Source: Streptomyces globisporus
GTDB lineage: Bacteria; Actinomycetota; Actinomycetes; Streptomycetales; Streptomycetaceae
Length of the DNA stretch: 43,612 nucleotides
Direction of reading: 5' to 3'
NCBI RefSeq assembly: GCF_003501885.1
Contig: NZ_QWFA01000021.1
Span: 1 to 43,612 of the forward strand
Under the pieces are notes generated by a model that saw nothing but the letters and a program-made list of their open reading frames with translations, ran no database searches and was not told where the DNA came from. The position numbers and the translations under genes were made by a program. Position 1 is the stretch's first letter. The number at the start of each line of letters is the position of its first letter. This document shows, piece after piece, positions 17,216-25,169 of this stretch.

Positions 17216-17593
17216 ATGCTGCGGAAGAACGCGGATTCGGAGGTCATCCGGATCACGGGCGCCCGTCAGGGGCTGACGGAGGACGTCCGCGGCCGGCAGC
17301 GGCGCTATGTGATCTCGATGTCGGTGCGCACGGTGTCGGTGGTGCTGGCCGCGGTGCTGTGGAACGTGGAGCGGCATGTGGCGATCGTGGCGCTCGTGCT
17401 CGGCGTCCTGCTGCCGTACGTGGCGGTGGTCATCGCCAACGCGGGCCGGGAGAACGCGACTTCGCTGCCGACGACGTTCGTGCCGATGCCGATGCGCCCG
17501 GCTCTGGAGGCCGCTCCGGGGGCCGGTTCGGCGGAGTCGGGGGACGCGCAGGGGGCGTCCGGCCGGGTTCCGCCGCCGCATGAGCCCGGCTGA
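17216..17593 (+). CDS. DUF3099 membrane protein
   Basis: A 125-residue protein matching the actinobacterial DUF3099 family. Residues 1-30 are polar (SEVIRITGARQGLTEDVRGRQRRYVISM), followed by two closely spaced membrane helices (about 34-55 and 56-75, TVSVVLAAVLWNVERHVAIVALVLGVLLPYVAVVIANAG). The tail is Pro/Ala-rich and disordered. Function unknown. A possible -10 (taccgt at about 17160) lies upstream. A 6C small RNA gene follows on the same strand. Confidence 0.85.
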   Translation: MLRKNADSEVIRITGARQGLTEDVRGRQRRYVISMSVRTVSVVLAAVLWNVERHVAIVALVLGVLLPYVAVVIANAGRENATSLPTTFVPMPMRPALEAAPGAGSAESGDAQGASGRVPPPHEPG

Positions 17594-17684
17594 CCTCGCA
17601 CGTCGCGCGAAGCTCAGGAAAAGCTCAGATCAATCATGACGTTCCGGTGCACCGCACCCCGGTCCCCGTGACATACTTCGAAAG

Positions 17685-17757
17685 CGCTCCGCATCCCCCG
17701 TCGGAGCGATGGACCGACGCCGGGCAGCTCCCCCCGTGGCTGCTCGGCGTCGCCTTT
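17685..17757 (+). ncRNA. 6C small RNA
   Basis: Two consecutive hairpins each expose a cytosine-rich loop, the hallmark of the actinobacterial 6C RNA. Hairpin 1 pairs cgctccg (17685-17691) with cggagcg (17702-17708) around loop catcccccgt. Hairpin 2 pairs gacgccgggcagc (17716-17728) with 17739-17751 around loop tccccccgtg. Hairpin 2 is followed by gccttttct, a rare T-run here, so it also ends the transcript. A -10-like catact lies at about 17672. 6C RNA has been linked to sporulation in Streptomyces and its mycobacterial form B11 to control of division and stress genes through the C-rich loops. Ends are approximate. Confidence 0.85.
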
Positions 17758-17821
17758 TCTCCGGCAGGGGATGCGTCAGAAGGCCTGCGATCCACCTGAC
17801 TTGGTTCGCGAGCACCTGTTT

Positions 17822-17827
17822 TAGGCT
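17822..17827 (+). promoter_or_regulatory. Candidate -10 element for a leaderless transcript
   Basis: taggct lies 7 bp before the GTG at 17835, which is where transcription would begin. No ribosome-binding site precedes the start, so a leaderless message is likely. A -35 (ttggtt, 17801-17806) is at a short 15-bp spacing. Confidence 0.45.
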
Positions 17828-17834
17828 GGGACCC

Positions 17835-18092
17835 GTGATTTTTCCCGAGACGTCCGCCGAGAGTCCCTCCGGTGCCCCGCTCTGTTCCGCCAAGGGCTGC
17901 CGGGCCGCCGCCGTGTGGGTGCTCGCCTGGAACAACCCGAAGCTGCACACGCCGGAGCGGCGCAAGACCTGGCTGGCCTGCGACGAGCACCGGGAGCACC
18001 TGTCCTCGTTCCTCGATGTACGGGGCTTCCTCAAGGATGTCGTGGCGCTGAAGGACTGGGATCCCGGGCCCGAGGGCTCGCGGGACGCCTGA
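17835..18092 (+). CDS. Small Cys/His protein, probable zinc site, function unknown
   Basis: An 85-residue protein. It has Cys17-x4-Cys22 (CSAKGC) and Cys49-x2-His52-x2-His55 (CDEHREH), spaced to form one zinc knuckle around the conserved AAAVWVLAWNNPKLHTPERRKTW segment. The remainder is SSFLDVRGFLKDVVALKDW. The GTG at 17835 is chosen because the open frame before it has no start with a ribosome-binding site and would run through the 6C RNA. It is a conserved hypothetical in Streptomyces as far as I recall. Convergent with moaA. Confidence 0.75.
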   Translation: MIFPETSAESPSGAPLCSAKGCRAAAVWVLAWNNPKLHTPERRKTWLACDEHREHLSSFLDVRGFLKDVVALKDWDPGPEGSRDA

Positions 18093-18123
18093 GCGTCAGC
18101 TCCCGGGACGCCTCGGCGTCAGC
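18081..18123. repeat. Direct duplication spanning two convergent stop codons
   Basis: A 20-bp unit (cgggacgcctgagcgtcagc, 18081-18100) is repeated at 18104-18123 with two changes. Copy 1 holds the stop of the zinc-site protein (18090-18092). Copy 2 holds the stop of moaA (18119-18121). Confidence 0.6.
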
Positions 18124-19108
18124 CGCCGATCGCCGACATCGGGCGGTCGGGCTGCAGGAAGGACGGGTCGTCCAGTCCGGAGCCCGCCTTCTTGCCCCAC
18201 ATCGCCGTCCGCCAGAGCTGGGCGATCTCCTCGTCCGGCGCGTCCCCGCGCAGCGCCCCGCGCAGATCCGTCTCCTCGCGGGCGAAGAGGCAGGTGCGGA
18301 CCTGGCCGTCGGCGGTGAGCCGCGTACGGTCGCAGGCGCGGCAGAACGGGCGGGTGACGGAGGCGATCACGCCGACGCGGTGCGGGCCGCCGTCGACGGT
18401 CCAGCGCTCGGCGGGGGCGGAGCCGCGGGAGGCGTCGCCCTCGGGGGTGAGGGTGAAGCGGGTGCGCAGCGAGGCGAGGATGTCCCCGGCGGTGATCATG
18501 CCGTCGCGCTTCCAGCCGTGCTGGGCGTCGAGCGGCATCTGCTCGATGAAGCGGAGCTCGTAGCCGTGGGCCACGGCCCAGGCGAGCAGCTCGGGGGCCT
18601 CGTCGTCGTTGAGCCCCGGCATCAGGACGGAGTTGACCTTCACCGGGGTGAGCCCGGCCTCGTGGGCGGCCTCCAGGCCGTCCAGCACGTCCCTGTGGCG
18701 GTCACGGCGGGTGAGGGTCTTGAAGACGTCGGGCCTCAGGGTGTCCAGCGAGACGTTGACCCGGTCGAGGCCCGCGGCCTTGAGGGCGGTGGCGGTCCGC
18801 TTGAGCCCGATGCCGTTGGTCGTGAGGGACATCCGGGGGCGGGGGGTGAGCGCGGCGCACTGCTCCACGATCGAGACGAGGCCGGGACGCAGCAGCGGCT
18901 CGCCGCCGGTGAAGCGGACCTCGGTGATGCCGAGCCGGGTGACGGCGATCCGGATCAGGCGCACGATCTCGTCGTCGGAGAGCAGCTCACTCTTGCCGAG
19001 CCACTGGAGGCCCTCTTCCGGCATGCAGTAGGTACAGCGGAGATTGCACTTGTCGGTGAGTGACACGCGTAGGTCGGTGGCGACCCGGTCGTAGGTGTCG
19101 ATGAGCAC
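18119..19108 (-). CDS. moaA: GTP 3',8-cyclase MoaA
   Basis: A 329-residue radical SAM enzyme that converts GTP to 3',8-cyclo-GTP, the first step of molybdenum cofactor synthesis. The N-terminal cluster is Cys21-x3-Cys25-x2-Cys28 (CNLRCTYC), with FTGGEPLLRPG and LTTNGIGL downstream. The C-terminal cluster cysteines are in FCRACDRTRLTADGQVRTCLF, and the essential C-terminal Gly-Gly ends the protein. The GTG start follows gggggaggga. No other moa/moe gene is adjacent. Confidence 0.95.
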   Translation of the reverse strand: MLIDTYDRVATDLRVSLTDKCNLRCTYCMPEEGLQWLGKSELLSDDEIVRLIRIAVTRLGITEVRFTGGEPLLRPGLVSIVEQCAALTPRPRMSLTTNGIGLKRTATALKAAGLDRVNVSLDTLRPDVFKTLTRRDRHRDVLDGLEAAHEAGLTPVKVNSVLMPGLNDDEAPELLAWAVAHGYELRFIEQMPLDAQHGWKRDGMITAGDILASLRTRFTLTPEGDASRGSAPAERWTVDGGPHRVGVIASVTRPFCRACDRTRLTADGQVRTCLFAREETDLRGALRGDAPDEEIAQLWRTAMWGKKAGSGLDDPSFLQPDRPMSAIGG

Positions 19109-19212
19109 GGTGGGTCCCTCCCCCGGTGGTGCGATCGCTTTTCTTCGCTTCTGGTACTTCCGAGCCTACGTGAGACATGTGACAACGGCGTGGCCCGTTT
19201 GCCACGAGGTGC

Positions 19213-19252
19213 GGCCGGGCCGCGTCGTAGGACTCTACGACGCGGCCCGGCC
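19213..19252. terminator. Terminator after the acetate-symporter operon
   Basis: A perfect 18-bp stem (19213-19230 with 19235-19252), loop gact, lies about 50 bp beyond the symporter stop on the minus strand and upstream of moaA. Confidence 0.8.
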
Positions 19253-19299
19253 ACAGATGGTGGGTGATGGGCCGAACGGGCCCGCCCGCTCCGCTGGGT

Positions 19300-20943
19300 T
19301 CAGTGGGCTCCGACGCCGGTGAGGGACTTGACCTCCAGTTCGGCGTACTTGTCGGTGTCGGCCTTCTCCTTGGAGATCAGCGAGCCGACCCAGCCGAGCA
19401 GGAAGCCGAGCGGGATCGAGATCAGGCCGGGGTTCTCCAGCGGGAACCAGGCGAAGTCGACGTCCGGGAACATCGAACTGGGCTTGGAGGAGACGACCGG
19501 CGAGAAGAGCACCAGCAGGACGGACGAGGCGAGGCCGCCGTAGATGGACCAGAGGGCCCCCTGCGTGGTGAACCGCTTCCAGAAGAGGCTGTAGAGGATC
19601 GTCGGCAGGTTGGCGGAGGCCGCGACCGCGAAGGCCAGGGCGACGAGTCCGGCGACGTTCAGGTCGCGGGCGAGTGCGCCGAGCGCGATGGAGACGATGC
19701 CGATCGCGACGGTGGCCCAGCGGGCGGCGCGGACCTCCTCCTTCTCGGTGGCCTGCCCCTTGCGGATGACGTTGGCGTAGATGTCGTGCGCGAAGGACGA
19801 GGAGGAGGCGAGGGTGAGTCCGGCGACGACGGCCAGGATGGTGGCGAAGGCGACCGCGGAGATGACCGCGAGGAGGATGGCGCCGCCGGTGGATCCGGAG
19901 CCGCCGCCGATCTCCAGTGCGGCCAGGGGCGCCGCGGTGTTGCCGGCCTTGTTGGAGGCGATGATGTCGTCCGGCTTGAGGATCGCGGCGGCGCCGAAGC
20001 CGAGCACGATCGTCATCAGGTAGAAGGCGCCGATGATGCCGATCGCCCAGTTCACGGACTTACGGGCGGCCTTGGCGGTGGGCACGGTGTAGAAGCGGAT
20101 CAGGATGTGCGGCAGGCCGGCGGTGCCGAGGACCAGGGCGATGCCGAGCGAGATGAAGTCCAGCTTCGAGACGCCGTCGGCGCCGTACTTCAGGCCGGGC
20201 TCCAGGAAGGCCGCGCCCTTGCCGCTGTTGCTGGCGGCGGTGCCGAGCAGGTCGGAGATGTTGAAGTTGAACTTCAGCAGGATCAGGAAGGTGATGAGCA
20301 GGGTGCCCGCGATGAGCAGGACGGCCTTGACCATCTGCACCCAGGTGGTGCCCTTCATGCCCCCGATGGTGACGTAGAGGATCATGAGGATGCCGACCAG
20401 GGCGACGATGACGATCTTCCCGAAGTCGCTGGTGATGCCGAGCAGCAGCGAGACGAGGACGCCGGCTCCGGCCATCTGGGCCAGCAGGTAGAAGATCGAG
20501 ACGACGATCGTGGACGTACCGGCGGCGGTGCGGACGGGGCGCTGGCGCATGCGGTAGGCGAGGACGTCGCCCATCGTGTAGCGGCCGGAGTTGCGCAGCG
20601 GTTCGGCGACCAGGAGCAGGGCGACGAGCCAGGCGACGAGGAAACCGATGGAGTACAGGAAGCCGTCGTATCCGAAGAGGGCGATGGCTCCGGCGATGCC
20701 GAGGAAGGACGCTGCGGACATGTAGTCGCCGGAGACCGCGAGTCCGTTCTGGAATCCGGTGAACTGGCGGCCGCCCGCGTAGAAGTCGGAGGCGCTCTTG
20801 GTCTGGCGGCCCGCCCACACGGTGATGAAGAGGGTGGCGACGACGAACGCGGCGAACAACGTGATGATCAGCGGCCGATGCTCGCTCGCCCCCTCGGTGG
20901 CGGCCAGCTGGACGGTGGGATAGAGGGCGTGGGCGGCGCTCAT
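19300..20943 (-). CDS. Sodium:solute symporter, ActP-like cation acetate symporter
   Basis: A 547-residue SSS-family carrier with about 13 membrane helices. The family signature is clear: SDFYAGGRQFTGFQNGLAVSGDYMSAASFLGIAGAIALFGYDGF, followed by YTMGDVLAYRMRQRPVRTAAG and GGMKGTTWVQMVKAVLL. This pattern plus the upstream DUF485 gene is the usual ActP/YjcH arrangement, which takes up acetate and other short acids. Start overlaps the DUF485 stop by 4 bp, so translation is coupled. Confidence 0.92.
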   Translation of the reverse strand: MSAAHALYPTVQLAATEGASEHRPLIITLFAAFVVATLFITVWAGRQTKSASDFYAGGRQFTGFQNGLAVSGDYMSAASFLGIAGAIALFGYDGFLYSIGFLVAWLVALLLVAEPLRNSGRYTMGDVLAYRMRQRPVRTAAGTSTIVVSIFYLLAQMAGAGVLVSLLLGITSDFGKIVIVALVGILMILYVTIGGMKGTTWVQMVKAVLLIAGTLLITFLILLKFNFNISDLLGTAASNSGKGAAFLEPGLKYGADGVSKLDFISLGIALVLGTAGLPHILIRFYTVPTAKAARKSVNWAIGIIGAFYLMTIVLGFGAAAILKPDDIIASNKAGNTAAPLAALEIGGGSGSTGGAILLAVISAVAFATILAVVAGLTLASSSSFAHDIYANVIRKGQATEKEEVRAARWATVAIGIVSIALGALARDLNVAGLVALAFAVAASANLPTILYSLFWKRFTTQGALWSIYGGLASSVLLVLFSPVVSSKPSSMFPDVDFAWFPLENPGLISIPLGFLLGWVGSLISKEKADTDKYAELEVKSLTGVGAH

Positions 20944-21308
20944 ACGTCGGCCTCCATACGGGACTTGATCGCCTCGGCCTTGGGGTCGAGCTTGCTCGCG
21001 GCGTGCCGGGAGTAGAGCCAGGCGATGAGGAAGGTGGTGGCGAACTGGGCGAGTCCGAGGACGAGCGCCATGTTGATGTTGCCGACGACCTTGGTGGCCA
21101 TGAATCCGCCCGCGTAGTTGCAGAGCAGGACGTAGAGCAGGTACCAGGTCACGAAAGCGATGGTCAGGGGGAAGGCGAAGGAACGGTAGGAGCGGCGCAG
21201 GTCGGCGAAGTCCGGGCTCGACTGCACCGCGACGAACGCCTCGGTGGTGGGCTGTACGGGCCCGGCGGGCGATGTGCCCTCGGGGGGCGGCGGTGCATCG
21301 GTAGCCAC
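20940..21308 (-). CDS. DUF485 membrane protein (YjcH-like)
   Basis: A 122-residue protein with a Pro-rich N-terminus, the DUF485 start SSPDFADLRRSYRSFAFPLTIAF, and two membrane helices (about 55-75 and 85-105) ending in LYSRHAASKLDPKAEAIKSRME. It accompanies ActP-type symporters in most genomes, perhaps as an accessory subunit. The GTG at 21308 is preferred because gaggaga lies upstream; a frame starting at 21359 lacks one. First gene of the two-gene operon. Confidence 0.88.
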   Translation of the reverse strand: MATDAPPPPEGTSPAGPVQPTTEAFVAVQSSPDFADLRRSYRSFAFPLTIAFVTWYLLYVLLCNYAGGFMATKVVGNINMALVLGLAQFATTFLIAWLYSRHAASKLDPKAEAIKSRMEADV

Positions 21309-21555
21309 GGAATCTCCTCGCGACGCGGGTGCGGTGATCTGGGGGACGTTGGGTGTCAAGGAGGCCTCTTTACCGACGGGGGACGGTGATGTACCTCCTG
21401 GACAACGGCACGGAGAGCGCGACGAAGCGGTTCACCGCGTCTTTCGCCTTCTCGTTCGCCTGCCCGGAGGGGGCACCGTTCGGCCGGTTGGCGGGGCGTC
21501 ACCCGTTCACATTCGGCCGCATCGGTCACTCTTCGAACTCACTTGCCCGTAAACG

Positions 21556-21585
21556 TTGATGCGCCGGGATGATCAGCGATAGCTT
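21556..21585 (+). promoter_or_regulatory. Candidate promoter for the subtilase gene
   Basis: ttgatg (21556-21561) and tagctt (21580-21585) are 18 bp apart, which would start transcription about 62 bp before the gene. The rest of the 345-bp gap (21309-21653) shows no convincing gene; it also contains the unmapped promoter of the DUF485-symporter operon. Confidence 0.45.
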
Positions 21586-21653
21586 CACTCGTCATGTACG
21601 CGACCGAACACGCCAGGTGTCCGGTCGTTCGGCACGGATGATGTGGAGAACCC

Positions 21654-23192
21654 ATGGCTCATCTGGCATCGAGACGGACCCGCGCACTCGCGGTCCCCGT
21701 CGGACTCGCGCTGACCGCCTCGATCGGCTTCCTGCCGACGGCGACGGCCACGGCGGCGCCCACCGGCGAGCAGGCCGCCGCGAGCGTGCGGACCGACGGG
21801 CCGAAGCTGTCCTACGTGGTCAACGTCCGGGGCGGCCACGGCACGGTGAAGAATGTCAAGAAGGCGATCGCCAAGGCCGGCGGCACCGTCGTCATCGCCT
21901 ATGAGCAGATCGGCGTCATCGTCGTCCACTCGCAGAACCCGGCCTTCGGCGAAACGATCCGCCGCGCACGGGGCGTGGAGTCGGCCGGCGCGACCCGCAC
22001 GAACCCGATCGTGCCGCAGGCCACGAAGGACATCGGCTCGATAGCGGAGCCGCTCACCGCCGAGCAGGCGGCGGCCGCCGCCGCGGACGCGAAGGCCGGC
22101 GAGGACCCGCTGGAGCCGCTCCAGTGGTCGCTGCCCGCGATCAAGGCGGACAAGGCGCACCAGAAGTCGCTGGGCTCGAAGAAGGTGACGGTCGCCGTCA
22201 TCGACACGGGCGTCGACGACACCCACCCGGACCTGGCCCCGAACTTCGACGAGCGCGCCTCGGCGAACTGTGTGTCGGGCGCTCCGGACACCACCGCCGG
22301 CTCCTGGCGTCCGGCGGCGGGCGAGAGCGACCACGGCACGCACGTGGCGGGCACCATCGCCGCCGCGAAGAACGGCGCCGGCGTGACCGGTGTGGCCCCG
22401 GGCGTGAAGGTGTCGGGCATCAAGGTGTCGAACCCGGACGGGTTCTTCTACACCGAGGCCGTCGTCTGCGGGTTCCTCTGGGCCGCCGAGCGCGGTGTCG
22501 AGGTGACCAACAACAGCTATTACACCGACCCGTGGCTGTTCAACTGCAAGAACGACGCCGACCAGGGCGCCCTGGTCGCCGCACTCACCCGCGCCGTGAA
22601 GTACGCGGAGCGCAAGGGCACGGTCAACGTCGCGGCGGCGGGCAACTCCCGCCACGACCTGGCCCTCGACGCGATCGAGGACACGACCAGCCCGAACGAC
22701 ACCGAGCCGGTCACGCGGACGATCGACCCGAGCGCCTGCCCGGACATCCCGACCATGCTGCCGGGCGTCGTGACGGTCTCCGCGACGGGTGCGAAGGGCC
22801 TGAAGTCCTCGTACTCGAACTACGGCAAGGGCATCATCGACGTGGCGGCCCCGGGCGGTGACTCGACGGTCTACCAGACCCCCGAGCCGCCCGCCGTCAA
22901 CGGCCTGATCCTCTCCACGCTGCCGGGCGGCAAGTTCGGCTACAAGGCCGGTACGTCGATGGCGTCCCCGCATGTCGCGGGCGTCGTGGCGCTGATCAAG
23001 TCGAAGCACCCCTACGCTTCGCCGGCCGCGGTCAAGGCGCTGCTGACGGTGGAGGCGGACGCGAAGGCGTGCGGCGAGCCGTACGACATCAACGGTGACG
23101 GCGTCATCGACGCGGTCTGTGAGGGCGGCAAGAGCTACAACGGCTTCTACGGGGCCGGAGTGGTGGACGCGCTGGACGCGGTGCGCTGGTAA
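21654..23192 (+). CDS. Secreted subtilisin-like serine protease (S8)
   Basis: A 512-residue exported protease. Residues 1-36 are a signal peptide (RRTRALAVPVGLALTASIGFLP..ATAAP). Residues about 45-125 form a propeptide (LSYVVNVRGGHGTVKNVKKAIAKAGGTVV) that folds the enzyme and is then removed. The catalytic triad is Asp184 (VIDTGVDDTHPDL), His227 (SDHGTHVAGT) and Ser435 (GTSMASPHVAG). The oxyanion Asn lies in NVAAAGNS. It has an EF-hand-like DINGDGVID near the C-terminus, possibly binding calcium. Single gene with a strong terminator. Substrate unknown. Confidence 0.93.
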   Translation: MAHLASRRTRALAVPVGLALTASIGFLPTATATAAPTGEQAAASVRTDGPKLSYVVNVRGGHGTVKNVKKAIAKAGGTVVIAYEQIGVIVVHSQNPAFGETIRRARGVESAGATRTNPIVPQATKDIGSIAEPLTAEQAAAAAADAKAGEDPLEPLQWSLPAIKADKAHQKSLGSKKVTVAVIDTGVDDTHPDLAPNFDERASANCVSGAPDTTAGSWRPAAGESDHGTHVAGTIAAAKNGAGVTGVAPGVKVSGIKVSNPDGFFYTEAVVCGFLWAAERGVEVTNNSYYTDPWLFNCKNDADQGALVAALTRAVKYAERKGTVNVAAAGNSRHDLALDAIEDTTSPNDTEPVTRTIDPSACPDIPTMLPGVVTVSATGAKGLKSSYSNYGKGIIDVAAPGGDSTVYQTPEPPAVNGLILSTLPGGKFGYKAGTSMASPHVAGVVALIKSKHPYASPAAVKALLTVEADAKACGEPYDINGDGVIDAVCEGGKSYNGFYGAGVVDALDAVRW

Positions 23193-23210
23193 CGGCACGT
23201 CGCTGTATGG

Positions 23211-23250
23211 CCGAGGGGCCCGGGGAGATCGTTCTCCCCGGGCCCCTCGG
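23211..23250. terminator. Bidirectional terminator, subtilase / lysoplasmalogenase-like gene
   Basis: A perfect 18-bp stem (23211-23228 with 23233-23250), loop tcgt, lies 18 bp after the subtilase stop and 13 bp before the stop of the convergent gene. Confidence 0.85.
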
Positions 23251-23263
23251 GCGTTCTTCGGGC

Positions 23264-23958
23264 TCACGCCCCCGGCTTGTCCTTCGTCAGCACCCCGAGG
23301 GTCAGCAGGGCCTGTGCGGCGATGTAGGTGAGCATCACCCAGAAGTCGGGGGCGGGCGCCTGCGGCCACTCGGCGATACCGGTGGCGATGAGGGCGTCGG
23401 AGAGCAGGAAGAGCGCCCCGCCGACCGCCGCGTACGGTCCGAACACGCCCGCCCGCCAGGCCATGGCGGTGAGCAGCAGACCGTAGCCGGTGAGCGGGAT
23501 CCGCAGGTCCGCCGGGAGGTCCGGCCAGATCAGCACGAGGAAGACGACGAGGACGACGGCGTACCCGGCCCCGGTGGCCAGGCCGGCCGGAGAGCGGCCG
23601 ACGCCTCGGTTCCGCCCCTCCCCCCGCCCGAACAGCGTCAGGTAGCAGACGTGGCCGACGGCGAACGACCCCATGCCGACGAGGAAGGCCAGGTCGTTGT
23701 CGGCGAGCAGGAAGACATCGCCGCCCCATCCGAACAGCAGGGCCGCGACGAGCAGTCGGGGTGCGCCGCGCAGCGCCGCGTACCCGGCGAGCAGCGGCAT
23801 CAGCAGCGGCTTGGCGACCAGGTGGACGGTCTCGGCCCCGGCAAGGAGCCCGGCGAGGTCGGCCGCCGCGACGAGGAGGAAGGCGAGGAGCACGGGGCGG
23901 GTGAAGCGCTCGGCCCGTCGGCCGGTCCCGGTGGAGCCGGGGCGGGCGGCGGTGGCGG

Positions 23959-23962
<4 letters not shown>
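23264..23962 (-). CDS. YhhN/TMEM86-family membrane protein, lysoplasmalogenase-like
   Basis: A 232-residue integral membrane protein with about eight helices. Family marks are HLVAKPLLMPLLAGY (about residues 47-61), FGWGGDVFLL, FLVGMGSFAVGHVCYL and GGALFLLSDALIA, where the conserved Asp residues of GGD and SD are the putative active site. Mammalian TMEM86 members hydrolyse the vinyl-ether bond of lysoplasmalogen; bacterial YhhN activity is less studied. The GTG start overlaps the upstream hydroxylase stop as GTGA, so the two genes are one translation unit. Activity is inferred from the family. Confidence 0.8.
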
Positions 23963-24882
<920 letters not shown>

Positions 24883-25169
24883 GCGAGCACCGTAGGGCCG
24901 TCGGTCGGTGAGGGCTAGAGGTTGTTACCCACAAGTATGCGAGACCTGTTGTCAGCAGCCTTTGGCACCTTCTGCCAATGGACCTCCGCCCGTCGGTCGG
25001 CCCGACGAATACGTGGCGCCCTTCAACACGCCTCCCTAAGCTCCTTCTTGCGCGGGGGCGGCTCCGCGGTGTGCTTCCTTCTCCACCTCTACGACACTCG
25101 TAGCGCACCCACTCTCCGCCCCCGCTGCCTCTCTCCTTCTCCTCACCCGCCCCGGGGGCCTGTTTGTCC

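Noticed and set aside
19264..21015. A 583-codon open frame on the plus strand opposite the symporter operon
   Set aside because: Gly/Asp/Glu-rich shadow frame without domains. The symporter and DUF485 products on the other strand are clear.
21353..21559. A 68-codon open frame between the DUF485 gene and the subtilase
   Set aside because: No family, no good ribosome-binding site, composition unlike Streptomyces proteins; it overlaps the operon promoter region.
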